A stretch of DNA of 64,000 nucleotides from Solirubrum sp044628455 (GCF_044628455.1 NZ_JBIYZW010000001.1:1364001-1428000); one strand, 5' to 3'. Positions 26,242-35,009 are shown, numbered from the stretch's first letter. Notes: generated from the letters alone by a model not told the origin. Numbers and translations are program-made.

Positions 26242-26733
26242 ATGAAGAAGATCCTTGCAACGGCTGTGCTGATGGCGTCTGTCGCCCTTGGCACCCAGGC
26301 GCAACAGTCGCCGACCAAGAAAACGGCAGTCCAGCAGCGCGCCGACCGGCTTTCCAACCAGATGTCCCGCGAGCTGCGCCTCAACAACTACCAGACCACC
26401 AGGCTGCGCGCCATCAACCAGGACAAGATTGCCAAGATGGCCACCATCGAAAGCAAGTACGCCAGCAACCCCAAGCTGGTGGACGAACAGTGCCAGGGCG
26501 TGTGCCGCGAGCGGGACCAGGAGCTGCGCGCCATCCTGACCACCGACCAGTACAGCACCTACTACGGCAACCGCCCCGCCTACTACCGCTCCGACAAGGA
26601 CTACGCCATGCGCGCCAGCGACGTGATGCTGGTGAAGTCGGTGCAGAACCCGCTGCCGGCCTCGGCCAAGGGCGCAACCCTGAGCCAGGGCGACGACGCC
26701 AAGTCCGGCGCCTCGTCGCGCAGCAGCCGCTAA
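26242..26733 (+). CDS. Secreted Spy/CpxP-like small helical protein
   Basis: A 163-residue protein with signal peptide MKKILATAVLMASVALGTQA. The helical mature part includes ELRLNNYQTTRLRAINQDK and ILTTDQYSTYY, resembling the LTxxQ pattern of Spy/CpxP-type periplasmic chaperones, but the similarity is weak. The C-terminus is Ser/Gly/Ala-rich and disordered. The ATG at 26242 begins the signal peptide; a TTG three codons upstream is unlikely. A strong terminator follows. The 270-base gap before it has no feature I can support. Confidence 0.7.
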   Translation: MKKILATAVLMASVALGTQAQQSPTKKTAVQQRADRLSNQMSRELRLNNYQTTRLRAINQDKIAKMATIESKYASNPKLVDEQCQGVCRERDQELRAILTTDQYSTYYGNRPAYYRSDKDYAMRASDVMLVKSVQNPLPASAKGATLSQGDDAKSGASSRSSR

Positions 26734-26761
26734 ACCAGCTCTGCTTCTGTCGCTACAATAG

Positions 26762-26800
26762 CAAAAGCCCGCCCTGCATCCGTGCAGGGCGGGCTTTTTC
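26762..26800. terminator. Bidirectional intrinsic terminator
   Basis: AAAAGCCCGCCCTGCA pairs with TGCAGGGCGGGCTTTTT, between the convergent Spy-like gene and gldC. Confidence 0.9.
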
Positions 26801-26811
26801 GTGCGCCGGGC

Positions 26812-27150
26812 TTAGCGGGCAGCTTTTTCTTCCTGGTCGAGGTGCTGCGACAGCTCGCGGCCCAGGGCGCGGAGCTTGGCGCCCATGAACTCGTCGTTGG
26901 TGGCGTTGATGATGCTTTCGGCCATGGAACCGATCATGTCCACGTAGAAGCGCTTCATCTCGTCGACGGGCATTTCCTTGGTCCACAGATCAATCTTCAT
27001 GGTGCCGCGCTCGTCCCGGTCCCAGATGCTCACGTTCAGAGCCTTGGCGAAGTGAATGTCGGGACCGGCGTCGGTGGCGCTCCAGCTGATGGCCTCGGGA
27101 ATCTTCTGGTCGTCGAGGGCAATGCTGAAGCGGATTTCGGACTTTTTCAT
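26812..27150 (-). CDS. gldC: Gliding motility protein GldC
   Basis: A 112-residue cytosolic protein matching GldC: MKKSEIRFSIALDDQKIPEA, ISWSATDAG, IDLWTKEMPVDEMKRFYVDM and a C-terminal helix ending in basic residues. GldC is a small accessory protein of Bacteroidota gliding/type IX secretion whose exact role is unclear. The start at 27150 excludes upstream codons that translate the word repeat at 27154-27244. It lies downstream of dnaN on the same strand. Other gld genes are in the window at 32-36 kb. Confidence 0.87.
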   Translation of the reverse strand: MKKSEIRFSIALDDQKIPEAISWSATDAGPDIHFAKALNVSIWDRDERGTMKIDLWTKEMPVDEMKRFYVDMIGSMAESIINATNDEFMGAKLRALGRELSQHLDQEEKAAR

Positions 27151-27153
27151 TTG

Positions 27154-27244
27154 CAATGAGTGAATGACTGAGTGGTTGGATGAGCGAATGATCGATTCCG
27201 GCACGGCATTCAATCATTCACTCATTCAACCACTCAGTCATTGA
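27154..27244. repeat. Inverted repeat of GAATGAGTG-type words between dnaN and gldC
   Basis: AATGACTGAGTGGTTG (27162-27177) is perfectly complementary to CAACCACTCAGTCATT at 27227-27242; the arms continue as ATGAGTGAATG and CATTCACTCAT words. It ends against the dnaN stop codon. Same word family as 16201-16320. Confidence 0.85.
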
Positions 27245-28369
27245 TTAAACGTAGTTGTTGAGCATCACCGGCATCACCAGCATGAGGATGTTCTCGTTGT
27301 CCTCGGCCAGGGTGGGCATCAGCAGGCCGGCGCGGTTGGGCGTGCTCAGCTCCAGGGTGATTTCCTCGGAATCGATGTTGCTGAGCATTTCGGTCAGGAA
27401 GCGGGCGTTGAAGCCGATTTCCATGTCCTCGCCGTCGTACTGGCAGGGCAGCTTCTCGTTGGCCTCGTTCGAGAAGTCCAGGTCCTCGGCCGAGATGGTC
27501 AGCTCGGAGCCGGCCAGGCGCAGGCGCACCTGGTGGGTGGTCTTGTTCGAGTAGATGGCAATGCGCTTCACCGAGTTCAGCAGCTGGGCGCGGTCGATGA
27601 TGAGCTTGTTGGGGTTGGAAACCGGGATGACGTTTTCGTAGTCGGGGTACCGCTCGTCGATGAGGCGGCACACCAGGCGCATCTGGTTGAACGAGAAGAA
27701 GGCGTTGCTCTGGTTGAACTCCATGCGCACCGGCGTGGCCTCGGAGGGCAGCGCGCCCTTGAGCAGGTTGAAGGCCTTGCGCGGGATGATGAGGTTGGCG
27801 GTCTGGCCGGCGGCTACGTCCTGGCGGCGGTAGCGCAGCAGGCGGTGACCGTCGGTGGCCACGAAGGTGGCCTGGTTGTCGGCCAGCTGCACCAGGATGC
27901 CGGTCATGGCCGGGCGCAGCTCGTCGGTGCTCACCGCGAAGATGGTTTTGTTGATGGCCCGCTGCAGCGAGGAGGAGGGCATTTCTACCGGGGCCGAGCC
28001 TTTGACGACGGGCACGCGGGGGAAGTCGGTGGCGTTTTCGCCGGCCAGCTTGTAGCGGCCGTTGGCCGAGGCAATTTCGATGCCGTAGGTTTCCTCGTCG
28101 AGGGTGAAGGTGACGGGCTGGTCGGGCAGGTTTTTCAGGGTGTCGAGCAGGATGCGGGCCGGGGCGGCAATGCGGCCGCTTTCGCGGGCTTCCACCGGCA
28201 GCTCGGTCATCATGCTGGTCTCCAGGTCGGAGGCGGTGATGGTCAGCTTCCCGTTCTCGATTTCAAACAGAAAGTTCTCCAGGATGGGCACGACGGGGTT
28301 GTTGGTGACCACGCCGTTGATGCTCTGGAGCTGTTTGAGCAACGCCGAAGACGAAACGATAAATTTCAT
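27245..28369 (-). CDS. dnaN: DNA polymerase III beta subunit (sliding clamp)
   Basis: A 374-residue clamp with three repeated clamp folds. MKFIVSSSALLKQLQSINGV is the canonical N-terminus. ITASDLETSMMTELPVEA and EEITLELSTPNRAGLLMPT match the family, and it ends MLNNYV (family: MPMRL-type or NY end). It tethers the replicative polymerase to DNA. It is not next to dnaA here. Promoter TATCTTTG lies at 28405-28412. Confidence 0.97.
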   Translation of the reverse strand: MKFIVSSSALLKQLQSINGVVTNNPVVPILENFLFEIENGKLTITASDLETSMMTELPVEARESGRIAAPARILLDTLKNLPDQPVTFTLDEETYGIEIASANGRYKLAGENATDFPRVPVVKGSAPVEMPSSSLQRAINKTIFAVSTDELRPAMTGILVQLADNQATFVATDGHRLLRYRRQDVAAGQTANLIIPRKAFNLLKGALPSEATPVRMEFNQSNAFFSFNQMRLVCRLIDERYPDYENVIPVSNPNKLIIDRAQLLNSVKRIAIYSNKTTHQVRLRLAGSELTISAEDLDFSNEANEKLPCQYDGEDMEIGFNARFLTEMLSNIDSEEITLELSTPNRAGLLMPTLAEDNENILMLVMPVMLNNYV

Positions 28370-28404
28370 ACAGGAGGTTGAGAAGGGGTTCTGTCAGTAG
28401 AGAA

Positions 28405-28412
28405 CAAAGATA
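28405..28412 (-). promoter_or_regulatory. -7 promoter element of dnaN
   Basis: Minus-strand TATCTTTG, full consensus match, about 36 bases before the ATG at 28369. Confidence 0.65.
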
Positions 28413-28505
28413 GGCGGCTGCCGGGTGAAAACCGCGCCCCCGCCCGGCCCGCGCCGCCAAGCCGCTGAAAGCCCGGGGCAAGTCGTTGCGGGCTCCGCCG
28501 CGCGG

Positions 28506-28513
28506 TATCTTTG
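28506..28513 (+). promoter_or_regulatory. -7 promoter element of the sce7726-like gene
   Basis: TATCTTTG with the ATG eight bases after it (28522), so the transcript is close to leaderless. Confidence 0.65.
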
Positions 28514-28521
28514 CCCTTGCT

Positions 28522-29130
28522 ATGAACGACCCGGAAATCCGCGCTTTGCTGTATCCGCGCCTGCTGGGCGGCGTGTACGTGGACGAGCTGCCCACCGGCC
28601 GCACCCGCGCCGACGTGGTGCACATCACCGAGGGCTTCATGCACGGCTACGAGGTGAAGGGCGACGGTGACACCCTGCAGCGGGTGGCGGCACAACTGCT
28701 CTACTACGGCCGGGCCTACGACTTCGTAACCTTCGTGGTAACGGAAAAGCACCTGCCCAAGCTGCTGCCGCGGCTGCCCGCCTGGGTGGGCGTGCTGGTG
28801 GCCTCGGCCGCGGGGCTGCACGAGCACCGCCCGGCCGGCTACAACGCTACGGTGGAGCGGGCCGCGGTGGCGGGACTGCTGCGCCTGAGCGAGGTGAAGC
28901 AGTACCTGATGGCCGGCGGCCTCTACCACGTGAGCCCCCTGCCCCGCCGCGAGGTGGCCAAGCTGCTGCACACGGCCCACTTTATTCCGCTCTCGGGCCT
29001 GGCCCGGTACGTGCGCGAGCGGCTGATAGCCCGCCTGCCCCAGCGCCTGGAGGCCCGCGCCGAGCGCAAGGCCGAGCGGCAACGGGTTGGCGCCAAGCGG
29101 CGCCAGAAGCGCAAGCCTTCTGCCCGCTAG
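28522..29130 (+). CDS. sce7726/MmcB-like family protein
   Basis: A 202-residue protein. The pattern RALLYPRLLGGVYVDELPTG, RADVVHITEGFMHGYEVKGD, GDTLQRVAAQLLYYGRAYDF and FVTFVVTEKHLPKLLPRLP resembles the sce7726/MmcB group, which has a restriction-endonuclease-like core. D in RADVV and ExK in YEVKGD would form the PD-(D/E)xK site. The C-terminal 45 residues are a basic helix (ARAERKAERQRVGAKRRQKR), probably nucleic-acid binding. MmcB relatives act in DNA repair; the role here is inferred only. It is divergent from dnaN. Confidence 0.7.
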   Translation: MNDPEIRALLYPRLLGGVYVDELPTGRTRADVVHITEGFMHGYEVKGDGDTLQRVAAQLLYYGRAYDFVTFVVTEKHLPKLLPRLPAWVGVLVASAAGLHEHRPAGYNATVERAAVAGLLRLSEVKQYLMAGGLYHVSPLPRREVAKLLHTAHFIPLSGLARYVRERLIARLPQRLEARAERKAERQRVGAKRRQKRKPSAR

Positions 29131-29170
29131 GCTCAGCAATAAAGCCGGGGGCCAGGCTGAGCCAAAGGAA

Positions 29171-29250
29171 CGTCATGCCGAGCCCCGCGAAGCATCTCAA
29201 CTGCTTCGTTGCTGCCTCAGCCCGCGGCACGTCGGTGCTGCGGGATGGCA
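29171..29250. repeat. Diverged copy of a dispersed repeat
   Basis: CGTCATGCCGAGC and GAAGCATCT resemble the ends of the element at 22414-22547; CCCGCGGC and GCTGCGGG nearby form a short hairpin. The rest of 29131-29333 is AT-richer promoter-like DNA, including TATGTTTG at about 29308. Confidence 0.45.
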
Positions 29251-29333
29251 CGCGACCAAGCAGCGTGCAAACATTTCGTGATAAACATATTGAATTTGTT
29301 TGCGCCGATATGTTTGAGCCGTAGCTTGAGGGC

Positions 29334-29933
29334 ATGAAAAACGATCTGCGCGACCAGCTGGGTCTGACCCAGCAAAGTCTGGCCTCGTGGCTGGGCATTC
29401 CGCGCTCCAGCCTGGCCCTGGCCGAGCGGGGCCGCCAGTCGCTGCCCCTGAGCGGCGATTTTTTGGCGCAAGGCCGGCTGCAGCTGGCCATACAGGGCCA
29501 GGTGTACGACCCGGCCACCGGTACCACATTCCCGGCTCCGCCGCCCCTGCCCCCACCCGCGCCGCTGGCCTCGCCCCTGCAGGAGCGCCTCGACGCGTGC
29601 CAGCTGCAGCTGCTCCGGCTGCGCCGCCAGCTGAAGCGGCTGCAACAGCGGGCCACGCAGTACCAAAACCGCCTGGTGGCTTTGCCGGCCTTGCGGGCTT
29701 ACCCCGGTCCCCTGGCCCAGCCCGAGCGGGAAGCCCGCTGGCTGGCGGCGCTGGAGCAAGAGGCTGCCGACGCCCTGCAGTTCACCTGCGGGGCCGGGCC
29801 GCAGCGCTTGCTCGAAGCCCGCATTGCCGGCCTGGAGCGGGAAGCCGAGCTGCTGGCCCAGCTGCTGGCCGACATTCCGGCTGCCGACGAGCAACCGCCC
29901 GCCGCGCCCGGCAGTACCTTTAGCGAGTCGTAA
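29334..29933 (+). CDS. HTH-Xre-like protein with coiled-coil C-terminus, function unknown
   Basis: A 199-residue protein. Residues 1-40 (LRDQLGLTQQSLASWLGIPR, SSLALAERGR) look like a cro/C1-type helix-turn-helix. A proline-rich linker (about 62-80, PAPPPLPPPAP) follows. The rest is strongly helical and coiled-coil-prone (LDACQLQLLRLRRQLKRLQQ; ARIAGLEREAELLAQLLADI). It is probably a DNA-binding regulator with an oligomerising tail; target unknown. No toxin or phage neighbours. Confidence 0.7.
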   Translation: MKNDLRDQLGLTQQSLASWLGIPRSSLALAERGRQSLPLSGDFLAQGRLQLAIQGQVYDPATGTTFPAPPPLPPPAPLASPLQERLDACQLQLLRLRRQLKRLQQRATQYQNRLVALPALRAYPGPLAQPEREARWLAALEQEAADALQFTCGAGPQRLLEARIAGLEREAELLAQLLADIPAADEQPPAAPGSTFSES

Positions 29934-29968
29934 CCCGGTCCGACCCGCAACCGCCCTGCTGCCCCGCT

Positions 29969-30853
29969 ATGTCTTTCTCCATTGTCTGCTACGGCGAAAT
30001 GCTGTGGGATTTATTGCCCAGCGGCCCCAGCCCCGGCGGGGCGCCGCTGAACGTGGCCCTGCACCTGCTGCAGCAAGGCCTGCAGCCGCAGCTGGTGAGC
30101 CGCGTGGGCGACGACGGGCCGGGGCGTGAGCTGCGCCGGTTTGCCGGGCAGCAGGGCCTTGACCTGGGTTTCGTGCAGCCCGACGCCGCGCAGCCCACCG
30201 GCACGGTGCGGGTGCAGGTGGGCAACTGGCAGGAAGTGGGCTACGACATTGTGGCCCCGGTGGCCTGGGATTTTATTGAGTACACCGAGGAGCTAGGCAG
30301 CCTCGCGGCCGCTGCCGACGTGCTGGTGTACGGCAGCCTGGCCGCCCGCAGCGAGGGGTCGTTTGCCACGCTACAGCGGCTGCTGCCCCTGAGCCGGCTA
30401 CCGGTGCTCGACGTGAACCTGCGCCCGCCGCACTACGCGCGCGAGCGGCTGGAGTGGCTGCTGCAGCGGGCCCGGGTGGTGAAGCTCAACCACCACGAGC
30501 TGCGCGAAATCAGCGACTGGTACGCCCCGGGGCTCGACGAAGCCGCGGGCATGCGCAACCTGCTGGCGCGCTTTGGCTGGCAGCTGCTGGTGGTCACGCG
30601 CGGGGAGCACGGCGCCGCGGCCCTGACCGACGACGGCCTGCTGGTGGAGCAGGCGGGCTTCCCGGTGGTGGTGCAGGACACCATCGGCAGCGGCGACGCG
30701 TTTCTGGCGACGCTGCTGCGCCACTGGCTGCAGGCCGCCGACGTGCAGGAGGCGCTGCGCCGGGCCTGCGCCGTGGGGGCGCTGGTGGCTACCTACCACG
30801 GCGCCACCCCGCCGATTACCCAGGCGGAAGTGGATCGGATGCTGGCGGGGTGA
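29969..30853 (+). CDS. PfkB family carbohydrate kinase (fructokinase-like)
   Basis: A 294-residue kinase. The N-terminal YGEMLWDLLPSG and PGGAPLNVALHLLQQGLQP give the sugar-binding G-G motif, VSRVGDDGPGRELRRF follows, and the C-terminal DTIGSGDAFLATLL carries the catalytic base Asp243 and anion hole. Closest by pattern to fructokinases that phosphorylate fructose with ATP; ribokinase or other sugar kinases are possible. It starts 35 bases after the HTH protein and may share its transcript. Confidence 0.88.
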   Translation: MSFSIVCYGEMLWDLLPSGPSPGGAPLNVALHLLQQGLQPQLVSRVGDDGPGRELRRFAGQQGLDLGFVQPDAAQPTGTVRVQVGNWQEVGYDIVAPVAWDFIEYTEELGSLAAAADVLVYGSLAARSEGSFATLQRLLPLSRLPVLDVNLRPPHYARERLEWLLQRARVVKLNHHELREISDWYAPGLDEAAGMRNLLARFGWQLLVVTRGEHGAAALTDDGLLVEQAGFPVVVQDTIGSGDAFLATLLRHWLQAADVQEALRRACAVGALVATYHGATPPITQAEVDRMLAG

Positions 30854-31089
30854 CAAGGTGGTTGCGCTGCGGGTTAGGGGCTTGAACCTGCGTACCTGCA
30901 AGCGGAAAAGCGGCTGCAGCTGCGCCCAGTGGCTGGTGCAGCTGCTGGAAGCGAACATTCGGGGCAGTAAAAGAATTATGCGCGGTTTCGAGGCCGCCCT
31001 GCCTGCCCCCATAGCAATAGGGCCCCGGAGTCAAGCGTACCGGCCAGAACGTTTGCAACCATGACTCAAGCCAGGGCATCCCACCAGTG

Positions 31090-32103
31090 ATGAAACAACT
31101 TCGCCTCTACCTGGCCGCTGGACTGCTGCTGCTCGCCGCGGTGGCTTGTAAGAAAGACGATTATCTACGCGGCATCGACAAGGCCGCGCTATTTGCTCCC
31201 CCCACCGCCGCCGAGCTGGCCGCCGTGCAGGCCGACTGGGCCGCTCGCGACCTAACGCCCCGGGGGTACCAACTGGAGCAAACCGTGCCGCTTACGGGTG
31301 GGGCCGAACTGCGGTTTATCTCGTTTTTGACCGGGCCCTACCGCACCCAGGCCGCCGTGCTGGTGCCGGGTGGTACGGGTCCGCACCCCGTACAGCTGCA
31401 GTTCAGCGGGTTTACCGCCGAGCCCCACGCCATTGCCCTGCTTTCGGCCGGAAGCGGGACGCCGCCTCCTTCTCCGTTTATTTTGGCCTGGGCTGCCTTC
31501 CGGGGGCAGGGGCTGCACGTGACGGTGAACGGCCGCAGCTACGACCGGCCCGCTTCGGAGGGTCCACTCGCGGAAGCCTTCGATGGCGCCACCAACGACG
31601 CGCAGGCCCTGCTCAACGTGGTGTTGGCAACCGTGCCCGGGGCCGACGCCGGGCGCATTGCCCTGCGCGGGGGCAGCCGGGGCGGCACCGTGGCCTTGCT
31701 GCTGGCAGAGCGCGACGCGCGGGTGCGCCGTGCCATCGACGTGGTAGGGCCCACCGACCTGCTCGGCCTCACCGAAGCCAACCAAAATGACCCCACCTAC
31801 AAGCTGCAGTTTTTGCAGGAGCTGAAAGAAGGACGCCTCACGCTGCCCCAGGCCCGTCACCGTTTGCTGGCCAGCTCGCCCCTGTACTTCGCCGAGCGCC
31901 TCCCATTGGTGCAGCTGCACCTCGGCAGCCGCGACTACATCGTGCCGCCCGCCCAGGGCGAGCGTTTGCAGGAGCGGCTGCAGGCCCTGGGCCGCAGCAA
32001 TCAGGCGGAGTACCACCGCTACGAGGGCCGGGACCACCACGGGGTACACACGCATCCTGATTTCCAGGGCCGGGTGGATGCTTTTTTGGCGCCTTTGCGC
32101 TAG
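31090..32103 (+). CDS. Lipoprotein alpha/beta hydrolase (peptidase/esterase-like)
   Basis: A 337-residue protein. A lipoprotein signal peptide ends LLLAAVACKK. The second half has an alpha/beta hydrolase fold: GRIALRGGSRGGTVALLLAE contains the nucleophile elbow G-G-S-R-G, followed by VVGPTDLLGL and the C-terminal His in GRDHHGVHTH; Asp in GSRDYIVPP is the likely acid. The fold resembles dipeptidyl-peptidase/acyl-peptide hydrolase domains without the propeller. The N-terminal part is less conserved. It is anchored in the membrane facing the periplasm or outside. Substrate unknown. Confidence 0.78.
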   Translation: MKQLRLYLAAGLLLLAAVACKKDDYLRGIDKAALFAPPTAAELAAVQADWAARDLTPRGYQLEQTVPLTGGAELRFISFLTGPYRTQAAVLVPGGTGPHPVQLQFSGFTAEPHAIALLSAGSGTPPPSPFILAWAAFRGQGLHVTVNGRSYDRPASEGPLAEAFDGATNDAQALLNVVLATVPGADAGRIALRGGSRGGTVALLLAERDARVRRAIDVVGPTDLLGLTEANQNDPTYKLQFLQELKEGRLTLPQARHRLLASSPLYFAERLPLVQLHLGSRDYIVPPAQGERLQERLQALGRSNQAEYHRYEGRDHHGVHTHPDFQGRVDAFLAPLR

Positions 32104-32305
32104 CAACTTCTTTGGCATACGGGCCCGCGCTGCCTTCCATCCTCTTTGAGTGCTCCGACCCGGGCTTCAAAGCGGTTTTCAGACTAGGACCGTGGCAGCG
32201 CTGAAGCAGTCAGCGACGCCAACGGGGTACCCAAAGCTCACCAGCTCCAGTTGGTGCCACTTGGGTAACATTGACGGTACGCAATGAAGCCGAATTAACT
32301 ACCAA

Positions 32306-32331
32306 CAAAAAGCCCTTCGACTGCAAGGGTT
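32306..32331 (-). terminator. Intrinsic terminator of the gld operon
   Basis: On the minus strand ACCCTTGCAGTCGAAGGG folds into a hairpin followed by a T run (CTTTTTG). It lies just after the gldG stop codon. Confidence 0.7.
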
Positions 32332-32335
32332 ATAG

Positions 32336-34075
32336 TTATTCGGTGGCAAACGACGCGTACTTGCGCTTGCGCAGCCAGGCGCGCACCAGCCCGAATGCGG
32401 CCAGCAAAGCCAGCGGGGCGACCAGGTTCAGCAGCTGCCACTGGCGCCGCTCGGCGTTGAGGCGCACTTTGTCCAAGGGGCGCAGGGTGATTTGCTTGCT
32501 GCGCACGGCAATCAGGCCCGAGTCGTCGAGCAGGTAGTCCACGGCGTTCTGCACCAGCTGGCGGTTGGCAAACTCGGTGGTGGCCAGGCGGTCGAAGCCC
32601 AGGCGCAGGGGGCGGCCGGTTTTGGGGTCCACCTCGTTGCGCACGAAGTCGCCATCGGAGATGAGCACGATTTTGCTGGGCTTGGCCAGGGGGCTTTGCG
32701 CGGGCAGGAACTGTGTGGTGCCGGGCCGGGCGCGGTTGGCAAACAGGGAGCGGAACTGGCCTTCGAGCAGGTAGCCCACCGGCCGCGGGCCGCTGTTGTA
32801 GAGCTTGGGGTCGGGCGGCAGGCGGGCGTCGTTGAGGTTGATGGGCACCGGGGCGGGCAGCACGCGGGTGTAGCGCGAGGTGAACATCAGGGGCGTTTTG
32901 CGAATGCCGCGGGCCTTCACCGTGTCGATAGTGCTGACGAACTTGAGGTACACCGCGTCGAGGTTGCGGGTGATGGGGTGCGGGCTGAAGCTGTTGACCA
33001 GCGGGTAGAACGGCCAGGGCATGGGCTCGACCTGGGGCTTGTCGCCGCTGCGGCCGGTTACCAGCGGAATCACGCCGCAGTTCACGTCCAGCAGCAGGTC
33101 GCCGTTGACGCGCGCTCCGTAGGTAAACAGCAAGTCGGTCAGGCCCAGGTCCTGCGGAAACGAGAGCATGCCGCCGCGGTTGGCGCTGTCCAGGTTCACG
33201 CGCATGGCGTCGACGAAGAACAACGCCCGGCCGCCCTGGGTGATGAACTCGTCGAGCTTGAACTTCTCGGGCTCGGTGAAGGCGCGCTCGGGCTTGGCCA
33301 CCATCACGGCCGCGAGGGACTTCATATCCTGGTCGCGTACCTTGTTGAGGTCGATGCGGAACACGTCGTAGTCGCGCTGCAGGGTGCCGATGAGGTCGGC
33401 CAGGTGCAGGTTGTCGGGCTCGCCGTGGCCCTCCACGATGCCCAGGCGGCGGCGCTGGGTGGGCTGCAGGCGGCGCACGGCGGCGGCCAGCTCGTACTCC
33501 AGACCCTCGATGCTTTGGTTGAGGCGCACGTCGGGCGGGGCGGCCTGGTTGCCGCGCAGCAGCAGCACGTTTTCCTCGCGGTTGCCCACCGTGACCACGG
33601 CCCAGGGAAAGATGATTTTCTCCACGCGCTGGCCGCCTTCGTTGGCGCCCAGGTTGGTCGGGCTCAGCCCCTTCTGCACCAGGCGCTGGTATTCCTTGTT
33701 GCGGTCGGCTTCGGATGAAGCGGCCGAGGGGTCGACGAACACGTAGCGCAGCTTGCTGCCGGCGTGAATCTGCATCTCGTCGAGCGTTTCGCGGGTGGCC
33801 TGCGAGAGGCGGCGGAAGGCGGGCGGAAAGTCGCCGGCCAGGTACACTGTCACGGTCACCGGCTCGGGCATGCTGGCCAGCAGCTGCTCGGTAGCCGGCG
33901 ACATGCTGTAGCGCTTATCCTGGGTGAGGTCGAGGCGGAAAAAGAATTGCTGGGCAACGAAGTTGAGCACCAGCAGGCCCAGCAGCACGAGGCCGAAGCG
34001 CAGCAAGTCGCGCTGCTTGCGCGGGGTGGCGGGGGCAACGGGGGCGGGCGTAGCGGCGGCGGGAGTGGTTTCCAT
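32336..34075 (-). CDS. gldG: Gliding motility-associated ABC transporter substrate-binding protein GldG
   Basis: A 579-residue protein. A short Pro/Ala cytosolic N-terminus is followed by a membrane helix (about 27-47, LVLLGLLVLNFVAQQFFF), RLDLTQDKRYSMSPAT and a large periplasmic region (IEGLEYELAAAVRRL, IVEGHGEPD, ALFFVDAMRVN). A second helix lies near residue 550 and a basic tail follows. This is the GldG/IFT52-like ABC-type unknown-function architecture. With GldF and GldA it forms an ABC complex needed for gliding in Flavobacterium. The gene follows gldF by 17 bases. Confidence 0.9.
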   Translation of the reverse strand: METTPAAATPAPVAPATPRKQRDLLRFGLVLLGLLVLNFVAQQFFFRLDLTQDKRYSMSPATEQLLASMPEPVTVTVYLAGDFPPAFRRLSQATRETLDEMQIHAGSKLRYVFVDPSAASSEADRNKEYQRLVQKGLSPTNLGANEGGQRVEKIIFPWAVVTVGNREENVLLLRGNQAAPPDVRLNQSIEGLEYELAAAVRRLQPTQRRRLGIVEGHGEPDNLHLADLIGTLQRDYDVFRIDLNKVRDQDMKSLAAVMVAKPERAFTEPEKFKLDEFITQGGRALFFVDAMRVNLDSANRGGMLSFPQDLGLTDLLFTYGARVNGDLLLDVNCGVIPLVTGRSGDKPQVEPMPWPFYPLVNSFSPHPITRNLDAVYLKFVSTIDTVKARGIRKTPLMFTSRYTRVLPAPVPINLNDARLPPDPKLYNSGPRPVGYLLEGQFRSLFANRARPGTTQFLPAQSPLAKPSKIVLISDGDFVRNEVDPKTGRPLRLGFDRLATTEFANRQLVQNAVDYLLDDSGLIAVRSKQITLRPLDKVRLNAERRQWQLLNLVAPLALLAAFGLVRAWLRKRKYASFATE

Positions 34076-34092
34076 CGTCAGTCAGGTCCGGG

Positions 34093-34818
34093 TTACCAGT
34101 TGCGGCTTTGCAGCACGAGGCGGGTGGCCAGCAGCATGGCGGCCACCACCGAGAGGAAATAGAGCAGGTCGCGCGAGTCCACCAGGCCCTTGCTCAGGTC
34201 GCGGTAGTGGGCGGCAATGCCGAGCTGCCCGATGTAGTAGGCCGGCGCGCCGTCGAAAAGCGAGGCCAGGGAATCGAAGCCCGAGTACACCAGGAAGCAG
34301 CCCACCACGGCCAGCAGAAAGGCAATGATCTGGTCGCGGGTGAGGGCCGAGGCCAGCACGCCGATGGCGGCAAACACGGCCGCCAGCAAACCTAGGCCGA
34401 TGAGCGAGCCGGCAAAGGCGGCCGAGTCGATGTTGCCCTGCGGGGAGCCCAGCTGGTAGACGGAGTAGTAATAGAGCAGCGTGGGCACCAGGGCCAGCAA
34501 AGCCAGCAGCAAACAGGCCAGGTACTTCCCTCCTACCAGCTGCCCGTCGGTGAGCGGGCGGGTGAGCAGCAGCTCGATGGTGCCGGCCTTCTTCTCCTCG
34601 GCGAAGCTGCGCATGGTCAGGGCCGGAATCAGGAACAGGAAAATCCAGGGGGCCAGGTTGAACAGCGTCTGCAGGTCGGCAAACCCGTAGTCGAGCACCG
34701 AGCTGTCGGGGAACACCCACACGAACAGGCCGGTGGCTACCAAAAACACGCCCAGCACCACGTAGGCCACCGGAGAGTTGAGGAAGGCGTTGAATTCTTT
34801 GCGAAGGACGGCGAACAT
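34093..34818 (-). CDS. gldF: Gliding motility-associated ABC transporter permease GldF
   Basis: A 241-residue ABC-2 type permease with about six membrane helices: VAYVVLGVFLVATGLFVWVF, then IFLFLIPALTMRSFAEEKKA with the typical motif, GTIELLLTRPLTDGQLVGGK, YLACLLLALLALVPTLLYYY and others. It starts MFAVLRKEFNAFLNSPVAY, the canonical start for GldF. It partners GldA (ATPase) and GldG. A nested palindromic element separates it from gldA. Confidence 0.92.
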   Translation of the reverse strand: MFAVLRKEFNAFLNSPVAYVVLGVFLVATGLFVWVFPDSSVLDYGFADLQTLFNLAPWIFLFLIPALTMRSFAEEKKAGTIELLLTRPLTDGQLVGGKYLACLLLALLALVPTLLYYYSVYQLGSPQGNIDSAAFAGSLIGLGLLAAVFAAIGVLASALTRDQIIAFLLAVVGCFLVYSGFDSLASLFDGAPAYYIGQLGIAAHYRDLSKGLVDSRDLLYFLSVVAAMLLATRLVLQSRNW

Positions 34819-34849
34819 TCAGGGGAATGTAGCGGGATGATGAGACAAT

Positions 34850-35004
34850 AAGCTCCCCTCCTATTTGAAGCAGGAGATGCGGCCTATTTATTGGCCGCTG
34901 GGGTGATTTGGCGTCGGATAGTAATCTATCCGACAACTTCTGTTCTACACCGAAAACCACCCCGGCCTTCGGCCACCCCTCCTTGAAAATAAGGAGGGGA
35001 GCTT
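34850..35004. repeat. Nested palindromic element between gldA and gldF
   Basis: The outer arms AAGCTCCCCTCCT (34850-34862) and AGGAGGGGAGCTT (34992-35004) are perfectly complementary. Inside are GCGGCC/GGCCGC (about 34879-34898) and a perfect GTCGGATAG/CTATCCGAC hairpin (34913-34921 / 34926-34934), plus GGGGTG and CACCCC words. Elements with ACCACCCCGGCC-ACCCCTCC-GGAGGGGA segments are a common intergenic family in Bacteroidota. Confidence 0.8.
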
Positions 35005-35009
35005 AGGGC

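Noticed and set aside
30858..31064. Small plus-strand frame in the gap after the PfkB kinase
   Set aside because: No start signal, no hydrophobic or domain pattern, unusual composition; likely chance.
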